Shown piece after piece: positions 1-7,842 of a stretch of 64,000 nucleotides of DNA; the first letter of the stretch is position 1; each line of letters opens with the position of its first letter. The notes under the pieces are model-generated. The model searched no databases. It was not told where the DNA came from and worked only from the letters and a program-made list of their open reading frames with translations. Source of the stretch: an uncultured Eubacteriales bacterium (GTDB lineage Bacteria > Bacillota > Clostridia > Oscillospirales > Acutalibacteraceae); the NCBI GenBank assembly GCA_934488615.1, contig CAKSSJ010000004.1:1-64000 (forward strand). Reading direction: 5' to 3'. The translations under genes were made by a program, and so were the position numbers.

Positions 1-90
1 GGTAACATTCCGATAATTGACGAGAATAACGGTGACAGCATTATTCTTGAGTCCATCGGTGAAGCCCTCGGCAATATCTTTGGCGAATAA
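1..90 (+). CDS. 3' end of an unidentified gene (partial)
   Basis: An open frame enters from the left edge and stops at TAA 88-90, followed 17 bases later by a good intrinsic terminator. Only 29 residues are visible (ending ILESIGEALGNIFGE), acidic and without a recognisable motif, so the family cannot be named. Its identity as a real gene rests on the open frame running into the edge and on the terminator placement. Confidence 0.6.
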   Translation, partial: GNIPIIDENNGDSIILESIGEALGNIFGE

Positions 91-106
91 ACATAATACA
101 TCAATC

Positions 107-139
107 AGGCAGTGGCAGAAATGTCACTGCCTTTTTGTT
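107..139 (+). terminator. Intrinsic terminator
   Basis: Perfect 8-bp stem AGGCAGTG (107-114) / CACTGCCT (125-132) with a 10-base loop, followed by a T-rich run to 139. It closes the gene that enters from the left edge. Confidence 0.85.
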
Positions 140-168
140 ATTCAAAAACATTAAATTCATTCCGTGAG

Positions 169-208
169 GGACAAAATATGTCCATGCCGTTGCTTATAAT
201 ATGGGCAT
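169..208 (+). promoter_or_regulatory. Probable promoter with palindromic operator for the Mor-like gene
   Basis: A perfect inverted repeat GGACA-AAATA-TGTCC spans 169-183, just upstream of a consensus -10 TATAAT at 195-200. A second pair of short arms, ATGCC (184-188) and GGCAT (204-208), flanks the -10. There is no good -35 hexamer: the palindrome occupies that place. This is the layout of an activator-dependent or autoregulated promoter. Function is inferred from position only. Confidence 0.5.
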
Positions 209-306
209 AGGTCAGATCACAGGCTCCTCAGATTCATGTTTGTTTAATTCTAATGCGAAATTTAAAATGACAATGTCTTTTGTTATGACATAAACGGAGT
301 GATATA

Positions 307-621
307 ATGGAAAAAATATCAGACTTGAATAATGAGGAAGATTCGTTAATGGCAACCGTAAAGGTAGAAGATTTGAATGACATATACCGAAATATTGCCG
401 AGGAAATCGGATTTGAAAACACCGTGATCGTTTACAATATGTTTCGCGGAACCCAAGTCTCATTCCCAAACAGAATGTTGTCAAAGGAATATATTTATAA
501 GTCGATCGTTGAGGAATATAACGGGGACAATGTTTCTCAGCTTGCCAAAAAATACAATTACACCGAACGAACCGTTTGGAGAATTATAAAGCAAAATAAA
601 GAAAAATCATATAACGGTTGA
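307..621 (+). CDS. Mor transcription activator-like DNA-binding protein
   Basis: A 104-residue protein resembling the Firmicutes branch of the Mor/C activator family (phage Mu middle-operon activator). Residues 25-60 hold the family's dimerisation-like region (IAEEIGFENTVIVYNMFRG), and residues 68-100 hold a helix-turn-helix of the form YNGDNVSQLAKKYNYTERTVWRIIKQ. The start at 307 is supported by a GGAGTG site six bases upstream; a second ATG at 349 is possible. No phage genes are nearby, so this is probably a stand-alone regulator of the kind common in gut Clostridia. The palindrome at 169-183 in its own promoter suggests autoregulation, which is inference. Confidence 0.75.
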   Translation: MEKISDLNNEEDSLMATVKVEDLNDIYRNIAEEIGFENTVIVYNMFRGTQVSFPNRMLSKEYIYKSIVEEYNGDNVSQLAKKYNYTERTVWRIIKQNKEKSYNG

Positions 622-658
622 AACCCGCAATCATATTATGTTCTAAAGTTTCAAAGGC

Positions 659-783
659 TTAAAGCAATACCGCACAATTGAGGTGCGCAAATTTACCCGT
701 CAGGTTGTGCAAAAAATATTGTACTTCGTGACGGAAATAAATTCAAGCAAGGCAGGCGCGCGGTTTGTACGGTATTGCCTTAA
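659..783. repeat. Imperfect inverted repeat with nested stem (MITE-like or leader structure)
   Basis: Two 18-base arms, 659-676 and 766-783, are inverted copies with two mismatches and end in TTAA. Between them lie a CCGTCA/TGACGG pair (697-702, 729-734) and an inner GTGCAA/TTGTAC pair. The 125-base element fills most of the gap before the PH/SHOCT gene. It could be a small non-autonomous element with terminal repeats, or the folded leader of the downstream mRNA. The sequence alone does not decide. Confidence 0.45.
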
Positions 784-808
784 TATAAAAATTCAGGAGG
801 ATATTATT

Positions 809-2041
809 ATGGGTTTGTTTGACAAAATTAAGGACACAGCAGGCTCGGTCGCGGGGTCGGTTAAAAGCTCCGTCGAAACCGCCAAAGCGAATCACGAGCA
901 AAAGAAGGCTGAGCAGGAGGCATACCGTGCCGAAATGACAGCAAAAGCGACGGAGAAATCGGAGCAAATTATTTCTTCGATTGAAGCCTTCGCAAACGAG
1001 GGTTCGGTTTTCGGCGACGTGGACATCGGAACCTTGAAATCCTTTGCTAAGGAATTCCGAGACAAAATTCTTCTGCCCGCAAGCAGCGTTTCAAGCACAC
1101 ATATTTCCATGTTCCCGATGATCAGCGAAAAGGAACTTGACAAATTCATAAAGGTTTGTCCTGTCTACAGCAAAACGGATGAGGGTATTATCTATTTAAA
1201 AAACGGCAAGCAACAGATTATGATTACGCCGAATAATCTTTATTTTTCGGTTGCGCTTGATGAGGATCCCAAATTTTTCGCAAAGGGCAAGGTCGGAATG
1301 GATCAAATCAGTCAATTTACATTTGAATCCGATGAAATGAATTCATATTTCAAATGTGACGATACCATTCTTGCAACATTCAAGACCGATAAAACAATCA
1401 AGGAGGATTTCATTTCCCTTGAAAACTTTTTTGATTGCATAAACAAGAAGGATTTTGAAATCACCGACGAAGAAGTTGACAAGCTTATTCAGGAAAAAAT
1501 CGGCGGAAAAGTCTATGCCGAGGTCAAAAAATACATGGTATATGACGACGAGCTTATGGTTTATTTTGCATGGGGTCTTGATTCGCTTTCGGCGAAGGAC
1601 TATATCGTATGCACCACGAAGCAGATCATTGTCATGGACAGAGAAATGTTCGGCATGACCGCGAATGTTAAGCAGTTCTATTATGAGGACATAACCTCCG
1701 CGAGCACAGAACAGAATTCAACCAGTACAGACCTCACGGGAATGCTGATTGACGCCGCAATAACCGCTGCAACGCAGACCTGTGACCTGAAAATTTCAGT
1801 TGCGGGTGCGGTAAATAAGATCAGTACACTTTACAAGGTTGAGGCGGAGCGCGTTGTTGCGGTTTATCATCAGTACAGAAAGCTTGCAAAGCAGGCAAGC
1901 TCACAGCCGCAGGTTATTGTACAGCAGCAAGCCGAAAGCCCCGTTGAGCAAATTAAGAAGCTCAAAGATCTTGCTGATCTCGGCATAATCACCGAAGAGG
2001 AATTTAATCAGAAAAAAGCAGATCTTCTTGCAAAAATGTAA
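809..2041 (+). CDS. PH-like and SHOCT domain protein
   Basis: A 410-residue protein with no signal peptide. The first 45 residues are rich in Ala/Lys and look amphipathic (GLFDKIKDTAGSVAGS...). A bacterial PH-like domain lies around residues 235-355 (YMVYDDELMVYFAWGL, then YIVCTTKQIIVMDREMFG). The last 35 residues are a classic SHOCT segment (EQIKKLKDLADLGIITEEEF). PH/SHOCT proteins are usually membrane- or oligomer-associated and without known enzyme activity. The ATG at 809 is chosen because AGGAGG precedes it; a GTG at 683 in the same frame would add 42 residues read from the inverted-repeat element and has no ribosome site. Confidence 0.8.
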   Translation: MGLFDKIKDTAGSVAGSVKSSVETAKANHEQKKAEQEAYRAEMTAKATEKSEQIISSIEAFANEGSVFGDVDIGTLKSFAKEFRDKILLPASSVSSTHISMFPMISEKELDKFIKVCPVYSKTDEGIIYLKNGKQQIMITPNNLYFSVALDEDPKFFAKGKVGMDQISQFTFESDEMNSYFKCDDTILATFKTDKTIKEDFISLENFFDCINKKDFEITDEEVDKLIQEKIGGKVYAEVKKYMVYDDELMVYFAWGLDSLSAKDYIVCTTKQIIVMDREMFGMTANVKQFYYEDITSASTEQNSTSTDLTGMLIDAAITAATQTCDLKISVAGAVNKISTLYKVEAERVVAVYHQYRKLAKQASSQPQVIVQQQAESPVEQIKKLKDLADLGIITEEEFNQKKADLLAKM

Positions 2042-2075
2042 AAACATATTGTAATAAAAAAATCATTATGATAAA

Positions 2076-2118
2076 ATATCAGCAGATGGACACAACACGT
2101 CCATTTGCTGATATTTGT
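2076..2118 (+). terminator. Intrinsic terminator
   Basis: A 16-bp stem (2076-2091 with 2099-2114, one G-T pair) with a seven-base loop, followed by TTGTTT. It separates the PH/SHOCT gene from the WYL regulator. Confidence 0.75.
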
Positions 2119-2134
2119 TTAACGGGGTGTATAA

Positions 2135-3049
2135 ATGGATTGCGATTTCAAAAACAATAAAAGCTACCGTATTCTTAATATCTTTGAGCGGCTGAATGCA
2201 GGCGAAAGCGTTATAAAGAAGGAGCTTGCCGATGCCTTCGGCGTTTCTGAAAAAACCATACAAAGGGATCTTGATGAAATACGGTCGTATTTCTGCAACA
2301 ATAATCAGTATGAGTGCGACACGGCAATTTCGTACAACCGCGCCGCCAATTCATATTCTCTTGTTCGCTCGGAAAGAACCTGTCTGACAAACACCGAGAT
2401 TCTCGCCGCATGCAAAATATTGCTTGAAAGCCGAGCCCTTTGCAGGGATGAGCTGTTTAAAATCATTGACAAAATTCTTATGCAGGCCTCAGATTACGAC
2501 AGACCGCATATAAAAAATCTCATCACGAGCGAATACAACGGCTTTGTCGAATTAAAGCACAAGAGAAAACTCCTCTCTCCGATATGGGAGCTGTCCGAAT
2601 ATATTGAAAATTGCTCGGTTATCAGCTTTTATTATGTGCGTCAGGACGGAAAAACCACAAAAAAAACGGTTAAACCTGTTGCCATAATGTTTTCCGAATT
2701 TTATTTTTATCTTATTGCCTTTGCGGCAGATGATTCCAAGGATTTTCCGATAGTTTTCAGAATTGACAGAATCACTGATATTAAGGACGAAAAGGAAAAA
2801 TTCTTTATCCCCTACCGCGACCGTTTTTCGGACAGCGAATTCAGAAAAAGGATTCAGTTTATGTATTCGGGAGAACTGAAAACAGTAACCTTTGAATATT
2901 CGGGGGTCCTTGAAGCAATACTTGACCGATTGCCTACCGCCAAAATACTAAGTCGAAAAGGCAACACCTACACGATCTCAGCCGAATCATACGGCGACGG
3001 CATATACATGTGGCTTCGTGCGCAGGGCAGTAAAGCAAAGATTTTATAA
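2135..3049 (+). CDS. WYL-domain transcriptional regulator
   Basis: A 304-residue DeoR/YafY-type regulator. The N-terminal 60 residues form a winged helix (IKKELADAFGVSEKTIQRDLDEIRSYF). The WYL domain lies around residues 145-225, here reading ISFYYV...KPVAIMFSEFYFYLIAF, where the eponymous WYL becomes FYL. A C-terminal WCX-like extension follows (VTFEYSGVLEAILDRLPT). WYL domains sense nucleic acid or nucleotide ligands and often control defence or DNA-damage genes. No such target adjoins; the next operon is Sir2/NimA/DUF2804. The start has GGGGTG upstream. Confidence 0.85.
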   Translation: MDCDFKNNKSYRILNIFERLNAGESVIKKELADAFGVSEKTIQRDLDEIRSYFCNNNQYECDTAISYNRAANSYSLVRSERTCLTNTEILAACKILLESRALCRDELFKIIDKILMQASDYDRPHIKNLITSEYNGFVELKHKRKLLSPIWELSEYIENCSVISFYYVRQDGKTTKKTVKPVAIMFSEFYFYLIAFAADDSKDFPIVFRIDRITDIKDEKEKFFIPYRDRFSDSEFRKRIQFMYSGELKTVTFEYSGVLEAILDRLPTAKILSRKGNTYTISAESYGDGIYMWLRAQGSKAKIL

Positions 3050-3062
3050 TGCAAGCTCAGAT

Positions 3063-3091
3063 TTGAAAAACAAATTATAATATGCTATACT
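3063..3091 (+). promoter_or_regulatory. Sigma-A promoter for the Sir2 operon
   Basis: TTGAAA (3063-3068), 17-base spacer, TATACT (3086-3091), 22 bases before the Sir2 start codon. Confidence 0.75.
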
Positions 3092-3113
3092 TTTGCTGTA
3101 AGGGAGTGATCGG

Positions 3114-3860
3114 ATGGATATGAAAAAAATCGAAAAGCTTTCGGCGCTGATAAACAATTCCGATAAGACCGTTTTCTTCGGGGGCGCAGGAGTATCGACT
3201 GAAAGCGGAGTTAAGGATTACCGAAGCGAGGACGGATTATACAACACCGTTCGCGAATACGGCGTTTCGCCCGAAACGATTCTGAGCCACAGCTTTTTTG
3301 TCTCGAAGCCTGACATCTTTTATGACTTTTATTATAAATATTTTCTTGAAATAAATGTTGAGCCTAACAAGGCTCATATTGCACTTGCCGAGATGGAGAA
3401 AAAAGACAGGCTTTCCTCCGTTATAACTCAAAACATTGACGGACTTCATCAGAAGGCAGGCAGTAAAAACGTGCTTGAACTTCACGGCACAACGGCAGTT
3501 CACTACTGTATGGAGTGCGGCAAGCCTTACCCTCTCGACAAGCTGAAAGCCCTCAAGGGTAAGGTTCCTTACTGCGAAAAATGCGGCGGACTTGTTCGCC
3601 CCGAGGTCGTGCTCTATGAGGAACCGCTCAACGAGAACGTTGTTGAAAAAGCAATAAGCGAGATTTCAACGGCGGAATTGCTTATCATCGGCGGAACCTC
3701 ACTTGCCGTTTACCCTGCGGCGATGTACATTCGTTATTTCAGAGGGTCGCACATAGTGCTCATAAATAAGGGTGAAACCGATTTTGACGCAAATGCAGAT
3801 CTTGTTTTCAGAGACAGCATCGGTCAGGTTCTCGGAAGCATAGAAATAAATAATAAATGA
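3114..3860 (+). CDS. cobB: NAD-dependent protein deacylase, Sir2 family
   Basis: A 248-residue sirtuin, cytosolic, which removes acyl groups from lysines using NAD+. All core motifs are visible: the Rossmann GAGVSTESG, the DYRS segment, TQNIDGLHQKAG with the NAD-contacting Asn-Ile-Asp, the catalytic His in LHGT, a four-cysteine zinc ribbon (CMEC ... CEKC) and GTSLAVYPA near the C-terminus. The Tyr/Arg pair typical of desuccinylases is not evident, so plain deacetylation is more likely. The following NimA-like gene starts 20 bases downstream, so the two are probably co-transcribed from the promoter at 3063-3091. Confidence 0.9.
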   Translation: MDMKKIEKLSALINNSDKTVFFGGAGVSTESGVKDYRSEDGLYNTVREYGVSPETILSHSFFVSKPDIFYDFYYKYFLEINVEPNKAHIALAEMEKKDRLSSVITQNIDGLHQKAGSKNVLELHGTTAVHYCMECGKPYPLDKLKALKGKVPYCEKCGGLVRPEVVLYEEPLNENVVEKAISEISTAELLIIGGTSLAVYPAAMYIRYFRGSHIVLINKGETDFDANADLVFRDSIGQVLGSIEINNK

Positions 3861-3880
3861 TTAAAAAAGGCGGTGATTTT

Positions 3881-4372
3881 TTGTTCAGAGAAATGAGAAG
3901 AATCAAACAACAGCTGACAAAAGATGAATGTGAAGAAATTCTTGAACGCGGAAAAACGGGAGTCCTTGCAGTGCTCGGCGACGACGGTTATCCCTATACG
4001 GTACCTATAAACTATTACTACGAGGATGGCAAAATTTATCTTCACTGTGCAAAAACGGGTCACAAGCTCGACGCTGTAAAAAGCAATGCCAAAGTTTCGT
4101 TCTGCGTAGTTGACCGCGACGACATTTTTCAGGAAAAATACACAACACTTTTCAGAAGCGTTGTAGCCTTCGGCAAGGCGGAAATTCTTACCGATGAGGC
4201 TGAGATGCGCTCGTCGGTAACGGCTCTTGCAGAAAAATACTGCCCCGATTTTCTTGAGGGAATTCCCGCGGAGGTCGAGCGCGAATTCGGCATACTTTGC
4301 ATGATAAAAATTAACATTGAGCACATGACAGGCAAGCAAGGAAAAGAACTTTTGAAGGAGGAAATCCGATGA
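3881..4372 (+). CDS. NimA-like pyridoxamine 5'-phosphate oxidase-fold flavoprotein
   Basis: A split-barrel FMN-binding protein of the NimA/PNPOx-like group. From TTG 3881 it reads (M)FREMRRIKQQLTKDECEEIL, the usual N-terminus of this family, and AGGCGGTG lies seven bases upstream; an ATG at 3857 lacks a ribosome site. Core motifs are GVLAVLGDDGYPYTVPINYYY, IYLHCAKTGHKLDAVKSN and VSFCVVDRD. Relatives reduce nitroimidazoles or handle other flavin-linked chemistry; the substrate here is unknown. The stop overlaps the next gene's start (ATGA), which indicates translational coupling. Confidence 0.85.
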   Translation: MFREMRRIKQQLTKDECEEILERGKTGVLAVLGDDGYPYTVPINYYYEDGKIYLHCAKTGHKLDAVKSNAKVSFCVVDRDDIFQEKYTTLFRSVVAFGKAEILTDEAEMRSSVTALAEKYCPDFLEGIPAEVEREFGILCMIKINIEHMTGKQGKELLKEEIR

Positions 4373-5487
4373 AAAATAAAGTTATCAGATTAACTTCATT
4401 TATTCTGACGATGATCATTGCAATGAGTACATTTTTCTACACTGCGGCATTAGACGAAACAGGTCAGGTCAAAATAACCGAGCCGACTCCCCTGCTTAAG
4501 GAGGACGGAAGCCTTACTCAGCCGGGCTACTGCTTCTCCGAGCTTTATCAATATGACAGAAGCGCCATCAAGGCGAACAAGACCCGAATCAAGGAATGGG
4601 ACTTTTATCAGATCTCCAACAGCCGTTATGTCATGCAGGTAACAATGGCGGATATCTCGCTCGGCGGAGCGGCAAACGTCACGCTCTTTGACATGCAGAC
4701 GGGTAAAAGCTACAGCGCAGTATCGCTTCGGCTTCTGAGCTTCGGCAAATTCGGACTTTCCGAAACAGCAACGGCGCCGCAAACATTTTCGCGCCATAAG
4801 CTCGGCTTCAATCTGGACGTCAATGTTACCGAAACAACACGAACAATTAAGTTCAGCGGACGCACGGGCGGCAAGACGTTTACCGTTGATATTTTAATGG
4901 ACATGTTTCCGAATCACGAATACCTCGCTATGGCGCTCCCCTTCGGCAACAGGGACAGCAAGCGGTTTTATTACAATCAGAAGATAAACTGCATGCCTGT
5001 GACAGGAACGGTTAAGATTGGCGATATGACGGTCGAATTTGACCCGTCGGATACGTTCTGTGTTCTCGATTGGGGCCGCGGTGTTTGGCCGTACCACACC
5101 AATTGGTACTGGGGCAACGGCAGCACGAGACTTCAAAACGGCGATATTTTCGGATTTGAGATTGGCTGGGGCTTCGGCGACATGAGCGCCGCGACGGAAA
5201 ACACACTTTTCCTCAACGGCAAGGCTCACAAAATCGGCGAGATCTATCTTGAAAAAGACGAAAACGACTGGATGAAACCATGGAAATTCACCTCATCGGA
5301 CGGGCGCTTTGAAATGACGATGACCCCGTTCTACGATAATTTCACAAAATCAAGAGTTATCTTCATCGGCAACATCTGTCATCAGGTTTTCGGCAAATGG
5401 AACGGCACCGTCACCCTTGACGACGGCACGGTTCTTGAAATCAAGGACATGATCGCCTTCTGCGAAAACTCGGATAATATGTGGTAA
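4369..5487 (+). CDS. DUF2804 family protein with N-terminal membrane segment
   Basis: A 372-residue protein matching the DUF2804 family by its opening (ITEPTPLLKEDGSLTQPGYC, then RIKEWDFYQISNSRYVMQVT) and by the aromatic core around residues 225-250 (VLDWGRGVWPYHTNWYWGNG). The family is beta-rich and lipocalin/hydroxyneurosporene-synthase-like, without an assigned reaction. Unlike most members it starts with a hydrophobic stretch (LTSFILTMIIAMSTFFYTAA), so it may be exported or anchored. GAAGGAGG precedes the start, which overlaps the NimA-like stop by four bases. Confidence 0.8.
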   Translation: MKNKVIRLTSFILTMIIAMSTFFYTAALDETGQVKITEPTPLLKEDGSLTQPGYCFSELYQYDRSAIKANKTRIKEWDFYQISNSRYVMQVTMADISLGGAANVTLFDMQTGKSYSAVSLRLLSFGKFGLSETATAPQTFSRHKLGFNLDVNVTETTRTIKFSGRTGGKTFTVDILMDMFPNHEYLAMALPFGNRDSKRFYYNQKINCMPVTGTVKIGDMTVEFDPSDTFCVLDWGRGVWPYHTNWYWGNGSTRLQNGDIFGFEIGWGFGDMSAATENTLFLNGKAHKIGEIYLEKDENDWMKPWKFTSSDGRFEMTMTPFYDNFTKSRVIFIGNICHQVFGKWNGTVTLDDGTVLEIKDMIAFCENSDNMW

Positions 5488-5529
5488 AAAAGTCTGACAT
5501 AATTTTCTATTAAAACATTTAACCGACAA

Positions 5530-5558
5530 TTGACATATTCTTCATGGGGTGGTATACT
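5530..5558 (+). promoter_or_regulatory. Sigma-A promoter
   Basis: TTGACA (5530-5535), 17-base spacer, TATACT (5553-5558), 31 bases upstream of the secreted protein start at 5590. Confidence 0.85.
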
Positions 5559-5589
5559 CTGTAAAGATTGTTTATGAGGAGACGGTTAA

Positions 5590-6234
5590 ATGAAAAGAAT
5601 AAACAAAGTCGTTGCTATTATTATGGTGATCGTAACCTTGTTTTGCAGCTTCGCCTTTGTCGTTTCGGCTGAGGATAAAAAGCCCGCCGAGGAAAAGGAA
5701 TATGTTGCAACGGTTTACGTTTGTCAAAAGGCGAGACTTCATTACATGTCCGGTCACACATGGCTGTATTTTGTAAATCTTACGAATCACGATATAACGG
5801 TCGGACTTTACACTTTGCCGAAAGGTCAGGGGGTTTCTGTCGGAACCTACGGATACTCGATAAAGGGCGGCAGAGGACTTTACTATAACGTAGAGGGCTA
5901 CCGCTACAATCATCCTAAAACCGATGACTTTGTTTGTCTCAAAAAGAATCTGACGCAAAAACAGCTTGATTCCATGAGCAGTCAGATAACGCGAAGCGGC
6001 GTTTGGAGCTACCTGCTCAATTGCAGCTTTTCTGCGTTTACGATCTGGGACGTTGTGTTCGGCAAGTTCCTCCCCTATCTTATTTTTCCGCTTCTTGCAA
6101 GGCTCTGCATTCTCATATATCCTCAGCATGAAAAAGGCTTTTATCTTTACAGTCCAAAATCCGATCAGATTTTCAAGCAGGTCGGCTTCGGTAAAAACGC
6201 AAAGCTCATACCTGCGGATCCGACAGTTAAATAA
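5590..6234 (+). CDS. Secreted protein, possible permuted papain-like (DUF4105-like) enzyme
   Basis: A 214-residue protein with a signal peptide (residues 1-26, hydrophobic VVAIIMVIVTLFCSFAFVVSA). The mature part has a His motif first (MSGHTWLYFVN, about residue 57) and a Cys motif later (YLLNCSFSAFTIWDVVFG, about residue 143). This His-before-Cys order and spacing recall the permuted papain fold seen in YiiX and DUF4105 proteins. I do not recognise an exact family, and the catalytic role is an inference from those two motifs. It is a single-gene unit with its own promoter and terminator. GGAGACGG precedes the start. Confidence 0.6.
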   Translation: MKRINKVVAIIMVIVTLFCSFAFVVSAEDKKPAEEKEYVATVYVCQKARLHYMSGHTWLYFVNLTNHDITVGLYTLPKGQGVSVGTYGYSIKGGRGLYYNVEGYRYNHPKTDDFVCLKKNLTQKQLDSMSSQITRSGVWSYLLNCSFSAFTIWDVVFGKFLPYLIFPLLARLCILIYPQHEKGFYLYSPKSDQIFKQVGFGKNAKLIPADPTVK

Positions 6235-6246
6235 TAAAGAATAAAA

Positions 6247-6280
6247 AGGTTGTCATTTTTTTGACAATCTTTTTGTTTTT
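6247..6280 (+). terminator. Intrinsic terminator
   Basis: A 9-bp stem AGGTTGTCA (6247-6255) / TGACAATCT (6262-6270, one G-T pair), followed by TTTTGTTTTT. Confidence 0.85.
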
Positions 6281-6283
6281 CTC

Positions 6284-6312
6284 TTGACAGCACTATTATG
6301 TGGTTGTATAAT
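6284..6312 (+). promoter_or_regulatory. Sigma-A promoter of the TetR-led operon
   Basis: TTGACA (6284-6289), 17-base spacer, TATAAT (6307-6312), 50 bases upstream of the TetR gene. It is a perfect consensus, so the long co-directional run to about 12.4 kb could be strongly transcribed unless repressed. Confidence 0.85.
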
Positions 6313-6362
6313 GTCATTGCTAATTATTCAACAATGTTCAGAAATCGAAAAGAGGTGCGGTT

Positions 6363-7010
6363 TTGGCAAGAAAGCAGAAGTTTGAGGGCGGCACAAAAAA
6401 TAAAATTCTTGAAACAGGCAGTCGCCTTTTCTTTGAGAAAGGCTTTGACGGAACAGGCATTCGTGAGATCATGAAAGAGGTCGGTGCGGACGTCGGTGCA
6501 TTTTATTATTACTACAAATCAAAGGATGAGCTTTTCGATGATGTTCTGAGCAATTTTTTTGCGCCGTATGAGGTTGACTTTGAAAGAATTGCGCGCGAAG
6601 CCGAGCAAAGACCCTACCGTGCCCTGCTGAGATTTTTTGAGTACGTTAAGCAAAGCACAAGAGAGTTCCGCGCAAAATACGACGGCCACATACACAGAAC
6701 GGTTCGCTTGGCAATCAGAGAGCAAACGCTGACAGTGCTTGAGCCGTACATCGAAAGAATCATAAATATATTGATTGGCTACGGCGCAACGCCGACGATG
6801 GACGCGCACACAATGGCAATTTTTCTTTCACACGGAATCGGCAGTGTCATTCTCCATGAGGAATCCGACTGGGTTGATTCAACAACGGACGACATGAGAA
6901 AAACAACCAATCTGATAATGGGGCTTGATGAAGAAATTTCGAAAAAAATGTTTGATAACAGCATTTCAGAGGAAAGATTTGCAAAAGAATTTCCCGAAAT
7001 GAATCCGTGA
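6363..7010 (+). CDS. TetR/AcrR family transcriptional regulator
   Basis: A 215-residue TetR protein: an N-terminal DNA-binding domain (NKILETGSRLFFEKGFDGTG, then IREIMKEVGADVGAFYYYYKSKDELF), followed by a helical ligand-binding domain (ERIAREAEQRPYRALLRFFEYV). It starts at TTG 6363 with GAGGTG at 6352-6357. As the first gene after a perfect promoter it probably controls its own operon of acetyltransferases, methyltransferases and membrane proteins in response to a small molecule; this is inference from position. Confidence 0.9.
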   Translation: MARKQKFEGGTKNKILETGSRLFFEKGFDGTGIREIMKEVGADVGAFYYYYKSKDELFDDVLSNFFAPYEVDFERIAREAEQRPYRALLRFFEYVKQSTREFRAKYDGHIHRTVRLAIREQTLTVLEPYIERIINILIGYGATPTMDAHTMAIFLSHGIGSVILHEESDWVDSTTDDMRKTTNLIMGLDEEISKKMFDNSISEERFAKEFPEMNP

Positions 7011-7022
7011 GGTGAATATAAC

Positions 7023-7381
7023 ATGGAACTGATAAAAGTTGCAAAAGACAATCTTGAAAAGGAACACATCTGCTGTGCGATTTCCAACAACAAGGATGTT
7101 CAGGTTATGTCAAAGAAGGCATGGCTTGCTGAGCGCTTTGATGAGGGACTGGTTTTTCTGAAAGGCAATGTCCGTTCACAGCTAAATATGTTCCGCTTTT
7201 GAAAAAGGTTGCCGAAAATAAAAAGGTTCCTATGGAAACGGTTCACATTACAACGCTTGAACAGGCAAAAAAATCACCCTGTCCTTTCACTACTTTTTCA
7301 CTTTTTTACAACGGAAAATTTATTACGCATGAAATACAGTCCGAGAAAAAGTTTGAAAAAATTCTTGATACATTAAGGTGA
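7023..7381 (+). pseudogene. GNAT/YoaP-type N-acetyltransferase with internal out-of-frame deletion
   Basis: Two pieces of one known family are joined. The first frame (7023-7202) gives the conserved N-terminus MELIKVAKDNLEKEHICCAI through AWLAERFDEGLVFLKGNVR, then goes off frame and stops at TGA 7200-7202. Another frame, from about 7175 to 7381, gives the conserved YoaP-like C-terminus (FTAKYVPLLKKVAENKKVP through FSLFYNGKFITHEI). Intact relatives are about 250 residues; the central acetyl-CoA-binding part, roughly 130 residues, is missing and the junction near 7172-7175 changes frame. The gene cannot encode a working acetyltransferase. A deletion or an assembly error are both possible. Confidence 0.85.
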
Positions 7382-7386
7382 TAAAA

Positions 7387-7842
7387 ATGTTATGGTTTAA
7401 TTTTATCGGTTTGATTTTTGTTGTTATAATTTTGATACCGAATATAATTTTTGCTTACACAAATAAGGACGGATTTCAAAACTATTACCACAATAAAATT
7501 GTTGAAACACTTGAGCAGATAGGCCGCTTCGGCTGTTTTATATTTATGTTTCTGACGCCGCCGTTTCTCAATCTCGGATTTAAAATAAACGGCGCAAAAG
7601 CAGCATACATAATAACAGGTGCGATTTTGGTTGCCTTGTATTGCCTCGGCTGGATCGTTTTCAGAAAAGAAAGCAGCGTCAGAAAATCCCTTACACTTTC
7701 AATTTTACCGTCGATATTATTTCTTGAAAGCGGAATTCTTTCGCTCAATTTTCCGCTCATTGTTTTGGCTTTAATATTTGCGCCGTGCCATATAATCATC
7801 AGCTATAAAAACGCAGTTATACAGGAGGAAAAGCATGAATAA
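7387..7842 (+). CDS. Small multi-pass membrane protein
   Basis: A 151-residue hydrophobic protein with about four or five membrane spans (FIGLIFVVIILIPNIIFAY; CFIFMFLTPPFLNLGF; AYIITGAILVALYCLGW; IVLALIFAPCHIIISY). I do not recognise a family; co-occurrence with the next gene, also a membrane protein, suggests they act together. ATG 7387 is preferred over GTG 7378 because AAGGTG lies just upstream. It follows the pseudogene directly and overlaps the next gene by eight bases. Confidence 0.75.
   Translation: MLWFNFIGLIFVVIILIPNIIFAYTNKDGFQNYYHNKIVETLEQIGRFGCFIFMFLTPPFLNLGFKINGAKAAYIITGAILVALYCLGWIVFRKESSVRKSLTLSILPSILFLESGILSLNFPLIVLALIFAPCHIIISYKNAVIQEEKHE

Noticed and set aside
307..621. Prophage remnant suggested by the Mor-like protein
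   Set aside because: No other phage-type gene, attachment site or integrase occurs nearby; Mor-like proteins are often stand-alone in gut Firmicutes.
683..808. N-terminal extension of the PH/SHOCT protein from GTG 683
   Set aside because: It would translate the inverted-repeat element and lacks a ribosome site, while AGGAGG lies directly before ATG 809.
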